Shown here: positions 40,578 to 52,281 of the stretch, in pieces | How positions within the stretch are numbered: position 1 is the first letter of the stretch | How the letters are laid out: every line of letters starts with the position of its first letter | Origin: Panagrolaimus kolymaensis | Lineage: Eukaryota; Nematoda; Chromadorea; Rhabditida; Panagrolaimidae | NCBI GenBank assembly: GCA_028622995.1 | Contig: JAJQJQ010000016.1 | Location: forward strand, 2,852,001 to 2,916,000 | Reading direction: 5' to 3' | Length of the DNA: 64,000 nucleotides | Program-made: the position numbers and the translations under genes | The notes under the pieces: model-generated | The model's database searches: none | What the model saw: the letters and a program-made list of their open reading frames with translations, nothing else | What the model was told of the DNA's origin: nothing

Positions 40578-42480
40578 TTAATTTGTTTTTGTAGGCTCGA
40601 TTGTAGTACCACGACGAATAGTTCCCCATCCAATTAAACGCCAATGTTTTTCAATACGACGAGATAAAGCAATCTTTTCATTTACTTCAGTGCAAATTGG
40701 ATCCGTTAACGTTATTTTAGCAGCATCACCTAAAAAAAACAATCAGAAAAATAATAATAATTATAGTCTCATTACCTTTGACAGCAGTTACGCGTCCACC
40801 AGTTGAGAGAGAGCCAATGTTAACCATCAATACTTCACCTTTGCTAAGTTTTTGAACTTTTGCAGCTTTTTTACCACCTTCAGTTCGAACACCAAGTAAA
40901 CGACGAAGCAAGAAGTAAGCAATTTCAATGTCGGTGTAAATTTCAGGCAATGTTCCAACTGCACCAAGGATATGTCCAACCTAAAAAACACATCGATAAT
41001 TCGTAAAGTTTCAAAAAAAAAAGATCGGCATGTTAGTTAATAAACTCATTTGTCGAATCAAATTAGCCATTGTAGCATTTGCAACCCATTAATCTCTTTT
41101 GAAAAAGTAATTATTTACTAGTAAATTTTTATTGTTATTTTTTTTTTAATTTGAACTAAATAAATTACGTAAACTTACCAAGCGATCGCCTCGACATAAA
41201 GTAGGATCAATTTTTGTTCCAACGCCGATAAGACCACCAGGAACTGCATATTCAAGTTGATTTTGTTCAGCAAACAACGAAACAATTCTTGAAAAGATTG
41301 GTCTACATTGGACTTTTCCATCGGCAGTTTTGCTAACAATTCCTGGCCTAACTTCAATTTCTTGTCCAACTTTTAAAATACCTAAAGCAGAATATAAAAA
41401 GTTGAGTCGAAACAGTTAAACTACCTTTAAGGATGGAACCACCTGCCACACCACCTTTCAAGTTTTCAACTTCAGAACCAGGCTTGTTAACATCAAAAGA
41501 TCTAATAACAATCAGGCGGGCATCTGAAGAAAAATCTCTAATCGGAACTGGAACTTTCTTACAGAGATACTCGCAGACAACATCGACATTATATTTGAGT
41601 TGAGCAGAAATTGGAATGATAGGTGCGGAGTCAGCAACGGTGCCTTGGACGAAACTTTTGATTTGTTCAAATTGTTCTGTAGCTTGAGCTTCCTTGATTA
41701 AATCGATTTTGTTTTGAAGAATAAGTAAATGTTTCAATTGCATAATTTCAACAGCAGCTAAATGTTCAGATGTTTGAGGTTGGGGACAAGGTTCATTACC
41801 AGCTACCAATAGCATAGCGGCATCCATGACAGCAGCACCGTTTAACATAGTGGCCTGAAAAGAAAAACGTCACACAATTCATTTTTGACTTTAATAAACC
41901 TTACCATGAGAATATCGTGACCAGGACAATCAACAAATGAAACATGACGAACGCAAACGAATTGGCCTCCACAACCTTCACGAGTACAAGGAAGCCGATC
42001 AGGACTGTTGGATCCTGCAGAACTAAAAAGTTTAAACATATTAAAAATATATATTAAAAAGCTTTAACTTACCGATAGCATCCCGGTCGAGGACATTCTT
42101 CATTTGAGCACCGATAAATTTTAGCGTTTGCGTAACCCAATTTGATAGTAATGTTACGTTCTAATTCATTCTTGAATTTTACAGTATGAACACCAGATAT
42201 TGCTTTCACCAATGTTGATTTTCCGTGAGCTACATGGCCAATAGTACCAATATTAATAGTTGCTTGACGACTAATAACCTATAAATTGAAATGATTACCC
42301 GCCGAATATATATAAAAAATTAAAAATACCTCTTCCGTTAGAGGAGTAATCTCTCCTGGCTTAAATTTTGATATATCTTGCTTAGCAAGCCAATTTTGTG
42401 GCTCATCTTGATGATCTTCTGCAAGAAAATATAAAAATATATAAAAGTAAAAGTAAAACAAATGATTTACCAGCACTCAT
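40578..42480 (-). CDS. eif-2gamma: Translation initiation factor eIF2 gamma
   Basis: GTPase subunit of eIF2 that brings initiator Met-tRNA to the 40S ribosome. Eight exons: 42480..42471, 42418..42330, 42278..42073, 42022..41905, 41854..41425, 41381..41179, 40980..40776 and 40729..40578, for 470 aa (human 472). The first exon codes only MSA plus one base. G-domain motifs: P-loop GHVAHGKST (47-55), [14 protein letters not shown] switch, DCPGHDILM and NKID. The family zinc knuckle has four Cys (CSNEEC/PGC and CTREGC...C) between G1 and G3. Domain II/III strings [12 protein letters not shown] and [10 protein letters not shown] close the protein. All catalytic residues are present. Confidence 0.96.
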
Positions 42481-43692
42481 CTTTGTCAGCACCAATAAGA
42501 TAGTTTTTTGAAAGCCAACTAACTGAAAGAGAAGTTTGTAATTTTAATAAACAGAAAAAGGGCAATGATTTAAAGAAAAAATAACGGCGAAAGAGACATG
42601 AATAAAAAATTTACGACGATGATGCAAGAAAAATAAATGCTTCCATTCCAATACCTCTGTTTGAAATGTAACCGTAGGCGTAAAGAGAGCAGACTTTTTC
42701 GTGTTGGGAATAATTTTGGTTAAAAAGTTTAATGGTTTCACAATCTTGGAAATGTTAGACCGTTATTTATTTTTTACAAAAAGTATCAATAATAAGAATT
42801 ATAATTATTTTTCTTTCAAAATCTTTTGAATTTCTCATATGTCATAAAAATCATATTATTGATAGATATTGTATAAGTGCAACAAGTTTGATAAATTTCA
42901 TTTGAAGCTTAAACTCTCATTTTTGAGCATTCAATGATTACTTTTAAAATAATTCGGGATGGGTCACGTCAGCGCCGTTACTGCTTTGCCTTTTTTTCTT
43001 TCGTTGTCTGGTTTGCCAGACTTTTAACTTTTTTAACGTAAATTTCTACAGATTTTTAAACGGTTAGCTTGAGCTTCTAAGATTCATTTTTTTTATTCTG
43101 TCTTCACGAATATATTCATTAAGATCTGAATATTAAGAATTAGTAAGATCAGAAAAAAATACCGACTGCATGTCGAGATACATAGTTGTAAAGTTTTTTT
43201 TAATACAAAATTTGGGATTTTTTCAAAATGAAAAACCATGCTTTTTCGCTGCGCGTTTCAAAAAAACAAAAGAAACTCTTTCCAGCGAGACAACGAAAGA
43301 AAAAAAAGGCAAAGCAGTATTTTCTATTGCTTGATGCAGACGTGGGGTTATTGGAACTAATATTTAAAATAAATTTTACTTGAAATCAGCGTTAAAATAA
43401 AAATCAAAGCAATTTTAAAAATATTGTTCAAAACAACCAGAGATGTTAATTACAGTGTGAACTATTGTTTTCTTTATTGTTGTTTATTTATTGTCGTCTT
43501 TAATTTTTTTCTTTAAAAGTATCAAAAAATATAACGTTTATTTATGCGCAAATTTTCACAGAAACACAACAATAGTTTTAATTTGAAACCAAGAAGAAAG
43601 TAATATACAAAAAAGAAAATAATTCCATAACACCGTATTCAATTTTTATGAGTATCTTTGTTGGTGATTGGATTTTTTGTTAAAAAACTAAA
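42481..43692. other. Intergenic upstream of eIF2 gamma
   Basis: 1.2 kb. It should hold the eif-2gamma promoter and 5' UTR and the 3' UTR of the carboxypeptidase to the right. GC-richer patches occur near 42960-43020 and 43240-43310. No coding exon is recognised. Confidence 0.4.
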
Positions 43693-46600
43693 TTATACAC
43701 AAAAACGACATGATCTTGCACAATCTTTTTGCATATATATTGTTGAACTTAAACAAATGTTTGGTGAAGATTGAATCCAATCCACACACCACCGGGATCG
43801 ATCAAAGCACATTGGAGCTAAAAGTAAGATTTAATTGGTTTCTAATTTTTGATTTAAAGAAATGTGATTACCAAACTGTGTTTGTTGGTGTTGCTGTTGC
43901 AACTGCTGTCTGATTTGCGCTTGTTGACGTTGTCGTTCCAATTCACGTTGTTGCGCTATTCGAGTTTCATAATCACGTCGGGCTTTTAATTGTTGCTGCC
44001 TCAGGCGATTTAATCGGTCATGCAATGAAGAACGAAGCGTGGTTTGAATATTATTTTGAATTTGTGGGCGGAAAGCTGGACGAGCGACGACGATATGTGA
44101 TGCTGTAGTTAAACGAGGAGTAGTTGTAGGTGGTGGAGCACGTGGAGTTGTTGTTGGTGGAGGAAATGAGAGCCTCGCTTTTTTGAGGACTGCATCGAGC
44201 ACAACTTTTATTCCTTCCCATGTTTCTCGCCCAGTTGGAACGAGTTGTTTTCGATCTAATCTTAAAAAAATACATGCTAACTAAAAAATTACTTTAAAAA
44301 AAACTCACAAAAAGCCATCCCATTGTTCTTCGCCTGGTCGAAGTTCTAATAAATACACATATTTTATATTTGCTTTTGCTTTAGCCCAATCATCACTACC
44401 TCCTGATGAAGGGTAAAGAATGTCAGCGCCTGTACCAAAACGATATTTAGTACCATACATGCTTTCAATAGCATTCACGCCTCGCATACCAACATCTTGT
44501 AAATCCTCAATATCTGTTGGAAATGACCTTCTTTCATGGTTGAAAGGATGAATCCACCTAAAAAGTCATTTTGTTTTATCATATGGCGGTTTATGATTAA
44601 AAAAATAATTTACATTTGACTATAAGTATGAAGTGAAATAAATGCATCAACCTTTCCCCATAATTCTGCAGAAAAGAGTTTATCTCTTATGGCACGACTT
44701 TCAGGTTCACTGAATTCATTCTTGCCACCATAAATATCACTACACAGATCCTTGCTTGTCCCTGCTTCTGAAAATAGTTACGAGAATTCTAATATTTATT
44801 ACGAGACCAGAAACCATACCTCCAAAATGAAAATCAAAATTTCGATTTAAATCAACACCACCACAACATCTTTCTCGATGCCATTTATCTTTTGTGCAAG
44901 TAATTCCTCCGCGATTTTTACGCCAAAATCTTGTTTGTGGTGTTACATCTGAACGAGAAAATTCAAATCCATCTGGATTTGCGACAGGGGTAATATAAAA
45001 GTTTAGGTTGTCAACATAAGCGGTAATTTGAGGATCAATTTGATAATTTGCAATGAGTTGATCAACGAAGAATAAAGCCTACAAACAATTATATTGCATT
45101 AAAGGTGTTTAATAAATAAAAAAGAACATTACAGTTTGTACTGCGGCCCATTCTCTGGCATGTATACCTAAAAAAGACTTTCTTTTTTTTATAACGAATT
45201 TTGATGTATTAATTGTTTGGTCATATTAAAGAGTTAATAACTATTCTTACCTCCATCAATCCAAACTGCTCTTTTATTTATTGATTCAATAGGACTTCCA
45301 ATTTTGATACCTTTAATTTGTCGCCCTTCATGCGTGAATCCAAGATTAAAAACTTTAGCAATCCTAGGATATTGCCTTTCAATATTTTCCATCCAATCAA
45401 TCATTTCAGCGTATGAATGATATTCCCCAAAATTATATTTTGCTTTATTCCTCGAAAAATATACTTCATCTTTGGATCTTTTAGAAAAAAACGATGCCAA
45501 AATTGGATCGAAACTTGTTGTATTCATTTGTTTGTTAAAAATTGAATTCTCCACAGATGGTGATTTTTCTTTTTCAATGATTTTTCTAAAAAAAAAAGGT
45601 TTTTAAATTTTGTTTTCTCAGCGGGTATATTTTTGAGATTTTACTTTTGTACATCATCAACTGTCACTTTAAATTCAATTTCATTTTCAGAAAGTAGTTT
45701 CTCTGTTGCTTCGGCAACTTTGGATCCAACCATCAAATCAACAAAAGCTCCAACAGCTGTCGGAGCTTTCCAAAAATCAAACTAAAATGTTATAATTTTA
45801 TTATTTTTTAAAGAACTAGAAATTTAGAGAGGAAAAAGTTAAAAGAGCAAAGGAACAACAATATGTTTAAAAAAATGTTGCAAAGCTTATTTTGCGCTAA
45901 AGAGAAAATCTGCAGTTAAAAAAACTTTAGAACTTAAATACTAACGACGAAAATCCTTTTAAATAAAAAACAAAGTATTTTATAATAGAATTTTGTTAGC
46001 TCAATCAAGATTAATTTTAACTAGATTAAAAGGCCGTCCTTCGGCCGGCCAGTAATTGAATTTTAAAAGTTTTTGTTGTTTATATTAGTCTTTTTTCTTG
46101 TTTAAGGATATTAAAAATAAAAAATAAGAAAGAAACGTAAAAATAAATGGATCATTCACTTTATTTTGGTCCATAGATCCTTCCCCTAATATTAGCACCA
46201 TGGATCTTTTCCGTGATATTAGCTCCATCGATCCTTGCCTTGATATTAGCTAGATGTACCATTTCCGTGCGATTACCTCCATGGATCCTTGCCCAGCTAT
46301 TAGGTCCTTAATGCTTCCTCAAAAGAAAACCGCCACTCATCACCATTTCATTTCCATGAAATGAAAATGCAAAATCCTTTTCTTCTTCATTCTTTTTTTC
46401 CTTCTTTTTGCTTGATAGAAAAATCGAAAATTTGCATAGTATAGAAGCGACGCACGCACTAACAACATAAATTACTAGGAAGGATATAAAACCAATTTTT
46501 AAAAATTCATTAAATTAAATAATTTCGCATATTTATAAACAATTAAAAACTTACATCAAATTCAGTTGAAGATTTATAAAGCTCATGAAGAAATTTTAAT

Positions 46601-46725
46601 TCATCAGCATTTTGAGGCCAAATTCTAATTAATTTATATTTTTCATGTTGCGTTTTATCCAATAATTCTGCATTTGATTGAACCCAAAATAAAGTTGCGA
46701 AGGCGGTTAAAAGAATTAACCGCAT
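43693..46725 (-). CDS. Secreted M14A carboxypeptidase with ShKT tail (paralogue 1)
   Basis: Zinc metallocarboxypeptidase removing C-terminal residues outside the cell. Nine exons: 46725..46555, 45781..45645, 45585..45251, 45167..45133, 45078..44820, 44767..44614, 44557..44309, 44260..43872 and 43817..43693, for 617 aa. Signal peptide about 1-19 (ending QSNA) and propeptide with FDFWKAP. Zinc ligands are in GIHAREW (His about 217, Glu about 220) and ISLHTYSQ (His about 359). Substrate-binding DLNRNF and the catalytic Glu in LLELRP (about 436) are present. A Pro/Thr-rich then Gln/Arg-rich linker follows, then a C-terminal ShKT-type domain with six Cys (about 579-616). ShKT modules are common in secreted nematode enzymes and do not imply a toxin. 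Exon 1 is 773 bp from exon 2. Confidence 0.93.
46171..46305 (+). repeat. Degenerate 27-bp tandem repeat, five units
   Basis: Five consecutive 27-bp units at 46171, 46198, 46225, 46252 and 46279 share a CCATnGATCC-like head and a GATATTAGC-like tail. They lie in intron 1 of carboxypeptidase paralogue 1. The unit is nine codons long and the first three are open in one + frame, but a TAG in unit 3 and one before unit 1 argue against coding. A short hairpin GGCCGTCCTTCGGCC lies at about 46031-46045, just upstream. Confidence 0.75.
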
Positions 46726-49160
46726 TTTCTAAATTCAATTTTTGTTTAGTAAAAATGAAATCTTAAAATATCTTTAAAAAAAGGCAGCAAGAATAGAATC
46801 GTGGGAACAAAAAAAAATTGGAGGGTATTTGAGTTAGAGCTCGAAATCAATGGCGTCATAATGTAGGAGAAGGAAAATGCAAAGATGAGAAAAAGACGCC
46901 ACCGATTGATCGCCAGAGGCAAAAAGCCATTTTTTGGAAAGCATCTTTAAATTTTTTTAAATAAACTATCGATGACTTTTGATTCGAAATCAAATGAGAA
47001 AAAAAAGAGGAATGGAATGCTCTTGGAAAAAAACAGGCGGACGTTAGTGACGACACTAAAGGTGGAGGGAAAAAAAGTTCAAAGGATGCTGAAGATACTT
47101 TCTCGGCGTCATCTACCAAGATTTTTTTGTTTGGAATTGATTCAATTTAAACTGGTTTAATAGATACGGATATTTCATCTTTTTTGTTTTCTGCATCAGC
47201 AGAAAGATGAAAGAATTGGAAAGGGTTTTCTTTTAAAAAGTATCAAACGCACGCTATCAATTTAAAAGAAGCAACAGGAAAAGGATTTTTTTTTGAAAAT
47301 AAAAACAATTGCGCGAAAAAAATAGATATATTTTTTTGGGGACACGCTCATTTGCGCAATCATGAAACGGCAGCAATAAACATAAAAAAAATGTTGGAAT
47401 TTTTTAAACCGGTTAATTCTCGTTGCTGGAGTTGTCGTTATCAAAGGAAAATATTTCGAAGTCTGAGTAATTTAATTCCATGTTTTCTTTTTAAAGTTCA
47501 ACAAACACCTTAATCATCAATACACTCATAAATGTTTTTTAGGTTTGACACTTATAAGTTATGACGGAATTTTTTTTGAAGACGCTGTAATAGCGTTTGA
47601 ATCAATTATAAAAACTCAACCCACTACACTCAATCTAATCAAAATTTTAGACACCATTTATTTATTTTAAAATTTTACTTCGAACACCTAACATAGAAAT
47701 GAATCAAGTTTGCTTGAAAAAAAATGAAACAAAAGTGTAAGAAAATAATAGATTTTATAAGGATATCAACAACGCCTCAATGAAAATTGAGCTATCGTAA
47801 TCGCAATGGATGAAAAGAAATTCCCTCCTTTTTTCTGACGCTTTTGATTCGAGTCAATAAACTTCCAAAAAAAGACTTTTTAACTTCCGATCTTTAAAAA
47901 TAAATTGTTTCCACAAAAAAAATATGTATAACCGTTTATGACGCAAAAATAAATAAATATCTTTTGCTTGACTAAAAACCAAAAATAGTTTTTATTTTTT
48001 CATTTTGAGAAACCATTTCTTGCCAAAATAACTTATGTATTTATCGTTCCCCCTTTTTACTTTTGAAATAAGGAAACTTTTTTTGTTATTAAAAAAGGTA
48101 AAGATCATGATAAAATTGTGAAAACATAAAATAATACCGCAAGAAAAACTTATGATTATCAAACTCAAAGAAAACAATCACGAGGAATTTTAAAACAAAA
48201 AAAATGAAACCTATTCTTTAATTTTCCTTTAAAAAATATTTAATAATTAAAATTGACTAGAAATAATTTTTCTTTTATTTTTAGGCTAATGAACAACCGC
48301 AAAACTCCAGTTAATCATTGTTCTTATATTTAAAAAAATGACCGTTAACCACGAAAACTTGTTTTTATTTTTGGTGTTCGATTCGAATATTTAGGTTTAA
48401 AATGCAATTCGCCTAAAAAGAAGAAGGTTATTGTAATAAATAAAAAGATTGGCCAATGATCAATAAAAAATGAAAGAAAAAAAGATGAAGCAATAAAATA
48501 TAAATCAACAAACATTTTATTTAATGATTTTTTAAATGACTAATTAGAAGGTGTTGGTGTTTATTAGGCTACGTGATAGCAAAAAAAAAATATGGAAGCA
48601 AAGTTTTTTTTATTTTTTTAACATTTGATTTAAAAACCGCCATAAACATGTCAGATGATGGTGGTTTTTTGTTTTTGTTAATTAATAAATAACATTTTTT
48701 ACAATTTTATTATGACGCAATAAAATATTTTAAAAACCTTTATTTTTTAATGGTTATCATCTTAAAATTTAGAATAATAAAGAATTTTAAAATTAATTTA
48801 ATTATTTCAAAAAGTGGTTTTAGTAATTACGATCAAGGAAAATGAATGATAAAGCTTACTTCGAAAGAGAAAGTTCCTGTTTTTTTTAAATTTCGTTGAG
48901 CTTTTCACATGCGTTTAAAATTAAATCCAATTTATCACTTTTTATTTAAAGAAAGAAAAAAATCAAGTTCATTCATTATCAGCCAAAGTGTGTGTGTGTT
49001 TTTTTATTAAACCGATTAACCCGACTTGTAAAAATTACAAGGCCATCATTTTTTTTGTTGTTTGCAAATCGATTTCTGATCAGAAGAAACTTTTATCATT
49101 CATATGGAGAGAAAAATTATTACCCGAAAGATAGCCATAAAAAATGTGTTTTTTTTTTCT
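46726..49160. other. Intergenic between the two carboxypeptidases
   Basis: 2.4 kb of very AT-rich DNA with many A/T homopolymers. No exon of either paralogue or other gene is recognised. 46850-47110 is less AT-rich and may be promoter for paralogue 1. Confidence 0.45.
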
Positions 49161-52106
49161 TCAACAAAGATTACAAGTGAAAGCACATTGTCGCTTCATC
49201 GACGTTCTTGAAGTTGAGCATAAAAGAGGCGATTGTTGAAGCCATCGAGAACAATCTTCAACTGAATCTCGACATGATGATGACGAAGAAGGTTGGTGAA
49301 ATTGTCGTTGCTGTTGTTGTTGAAGGATTGGCATCCTTGTGGGTGCCGAAGTAGGTCGTGTTTGTGTGGAAGTGAATGTAGGAATATGTGTTGGTCCATT
49401 AATTCCTCCAGCTTTATCCCTAGCTTCTGAAGCTACTGTATCAAGAACAACCATTATTCCATCAAATGTTTCTCGCGCTGTTGGAATCAATTGACTTTTA
49501 TCAAGCACAAATCCATTCCACGCTGAAACGGCTAAACAATTTATCATTTTCCCTTTTCATTGTCAAAAAAAAGAAAAAAAAAAGAGAATTATTAAAAATA
49601 TGAAAGCTTAAGAGGAAAAAAAAGCTTACAATAATATGATGGTCGAAGTTCAATTGTATATGAATATTTTATTTTTGCAGTTTCTTTCGCCCAATCACTA
49701 CTGCCTCCTGTATAAGCATCTAAAAATTATTAACTTTTATTTTAAAAGTTCTTGAATTCGCAGATTTATTTGATAAAGCTTGAAAAAAAAGTAAGCTTAC
49801 AAATAATTTCAGGTCCAGTTCCTGTGAGATAATGAGTTCCAAAAAGTCGACCGATGGCTGAAACAGCTTTTTGCGCAACCTTTTTCAATTCTGCAATATC
49901 TTGAGGATAATGTTTTTTTCGATTGGAAAAAGGATAAATAAACAGTTGAGAATATGCATGCAATGTTATGAAAGCATCTATACGTCCAGTTAAATCTGAA
50001 TTCATAATGGCATCACGAATATTTCTAAATTGAATTTAAATTTAATGGAGTAAAATAAATTAAAAAATACCGAGTTTCTGGTTCACTAAAAGCTCCAGAA
50101 CCATGATATATTTCACTGCATGCATGATAACTTGTTCCCGTCTCTTATAAAAAAATTTCTTCAATTATAAAATTTTTAACAAAAAAAATAGGAAACCTGC
50201 AAAACGATAAGCAAAATTTCGATTTAAATCAACACCTAAAAAATCCATAATTTTTACACTCTTTCAGTTTCTAAAATTAAATTTAAACCTCGACAGCATG
50301 TTTGTTCACCTCTTCGATTAGTGGCACATCGTTCATGTGAGCGATTCTTTCGCCACATTCTTACTAAAGCATTTCGAGGATCACTTCGAGTATATTCGTA
50401 TCCATCTGGATTTAACACAGGGAATACAACAATATCAATATATTCAAGCATCTTCATAAGTTTTGAATCACTTTGGAGGATTTTATTTGCGAGCTTAAAT
50501 TTTATTTAATAATCTTTTTTTTTGGTTGCAAATAATGAATTCCAAAATATTACTTCAAATATAAGATGTGTAGTTGTAAAAATCGATGTCCATTCACGGC
50601 TGTGTATTCCACATAAAAAATTATTTAATCTTATTAAAAATCTTTAATTTATTAAAAAAAACTTTTCCATCTAAATTGCTTTCTTTAATTTTTATTTTGT
50701 GCGCAACTTTCTTTTTTTTTTCAAAGTCATCAGCCAAAAAAGTGTTTCAAGCCAACAGACGATGATGATGAGACAATTTACAACTTCCTTTTTAGTAGCA
50801 ATACAAGAAGAAGAAGAAAAAACTTGTCTTTTTCACTGAATGATTAACCTTCAAAATAAAAGTAGAAAGTAATAGCATCATCATAATTATTTTTTTCAGC
50901 GATGATGCATTCATCATTTACTTATTTTGCTATTTTACAAACTTTTTAAAAACATAAATAATTTTCATATAAAAAATATAGCCAACCAGTAACTTACCAT
51001 CAATCCAAGCGACCCGTTTCGATGAGTTTGTAACCGGATTTGATGTAAACTAAAAACGAATGAACCATTAACAAAACAAAAAAATAGATTTAGTTTTTTA
51101 TTCAAGCAATGCTTCAGCTTTTAGGCTTTTTGTTTTGTTTGTACTTTGTTAAAGCTGAAAAAGAAAAAGACTTTGAATTTTTTTATTGGCAAGAAAGGTT
51201 TTATTTATAAAGCGAAGATTGTTGCTGAACTTTGAACTTTTTATATGTGAAAAAAAAGCAAAAAAAAATTAGGGCATCTTTTTTCCTTTAAAAAAATACA
51301 TAAAAGCGAGTGCCTTTAAAAGCCTATCGTAAAGTCTTAAAAAATTTCACCGTAATGAATGAAAGTTAAATACAAAAAAATTTGCGTCTTCAACTTTTTA
51401 AATATAAAAATTTACTTTTCAAAAACTAACATAAACAACTTCGTTCCACTTAATTATTTTTATATTAAAATGACGATGCAACCTTGTTTAGGACTCCTCA
51501 CCTTAATTCCCATCATTTCACGACCTTCAACTGTACGTCCAATTGAAAAAACTTTAGCATTACCAGAAAGGCGAGATTCGATTCGTTGCATGAATGCTAC
51601 AATATCGGGATATGAGTGATATTCTCTCATCGAAAGTCCAAATTCATCTTTACGACTATCGGGAGTATCGCTAAGATCTCGTCGGCCACCATTAAGCCGA
51701 CGTAAAGCTTTAAAATTCCAAGAACTTTCACTTTCTTTTTCAGTTATGTATTTATTTAAGTCATTGACCATCACCTTCAAACTAATATCATGTTCTTTAG
51801 CAAATTCTTCGAGTTTTATCCTTTCTTTGACATTAACCATAACATCAACTGTAGCATTAACATGGGAAGGTGCCCGCCAAAAATCTAACTGAAATAAAAA
51901 TACTTTTTATGTCAAAATAATAATCGAAGGCAAGGATAAACCTCTCCAGTTTCAAAGAGATGGATGAGGGGTAAAAGTTGGGCCTCATTTTTAGGGAGAA
52001 GTTGTATCACCGACACTAAAGGGTTATTAACAGCATTATTGGCTTTGCCGGATACAACTCCAAAAAGAAATAAGAATAATACCAACGACAGCACAGCCGC
52101 TTTCAT
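49161..52106 (-). CDS. Secreted M14A carboxypeptidase with ShKT tail (paralogue 2)
   Basis: Ten exons: 52106..51942, 51888..51502, 51049..50998, 50612..50554, 50493..50289, 50235..50197, 50143..50071, 50024..49801, 49719..49630 and 49522..49161, for 551 aa. Signal peptide about 1-20, LDFWRAP propeptide start, zinc site in GIHSREW, LNPDGYEY, VDLNRNF, third ligand in ITLHAYSQ and catalytic Glu in TIELRP. A Thr/Gln-rich linker leads to a C-terminal ShKT-type domain (six Cys ending CAFTCNLC). The exon carrying GIHSREW must start at 50612 to keep frame, but the bases before it are AT, not AG; the only nearby AG would frameshift and drop the zinc-binding His. So this gene either uses a non-canonical acceptor, carries a defect, or has a base error. 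It is a tandem paralogue of 43693-46725 and lies 175 bp downstream of ctr-9 on the same strand. Confidence 0.82.
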
Positions 52107-52159
52107 TGCGTCCAAAGTGTGCACAAAACTCAAAAGTCAGCCAAATGAACACAACAACG

Positions 52160-52186
52160 ACCGCCTTTTATTTTTCTAAAGGCGGT
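52160..52186. other. Perfect 9-bp stem hairpin between ctr-9 and carboxypeptidase 2
   Basis: ACCGCCTTT (52160-52168) and AAAGGCGGT (52178-52186) pair perfectly around a 9-base A/T loop, in the 175-bp spacer between the ctr-9 stop and the downstream ATG. It could shape ctr-9 3'-end formation or be an intercistronic element. A T-run follows on + and an A-run on -. Confidence 0.45.
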
Positions 52187-52281
52187 TCTTTTTTTCAAAC
52201 AAAAATTTTATTCAATCAAAAACGAAATAAAAAAAACCAAATGAAAAGACAAATATTAAAAAAAAACTTTCAAATCATTGT

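Noticed and set aside
47992..49180. 60-62 aa frames between the carboxypeptidases
   Set aside because: Phe/Ser/Ile homopolymer-driven readings in very AT-rich spacer with no splice or motif support.
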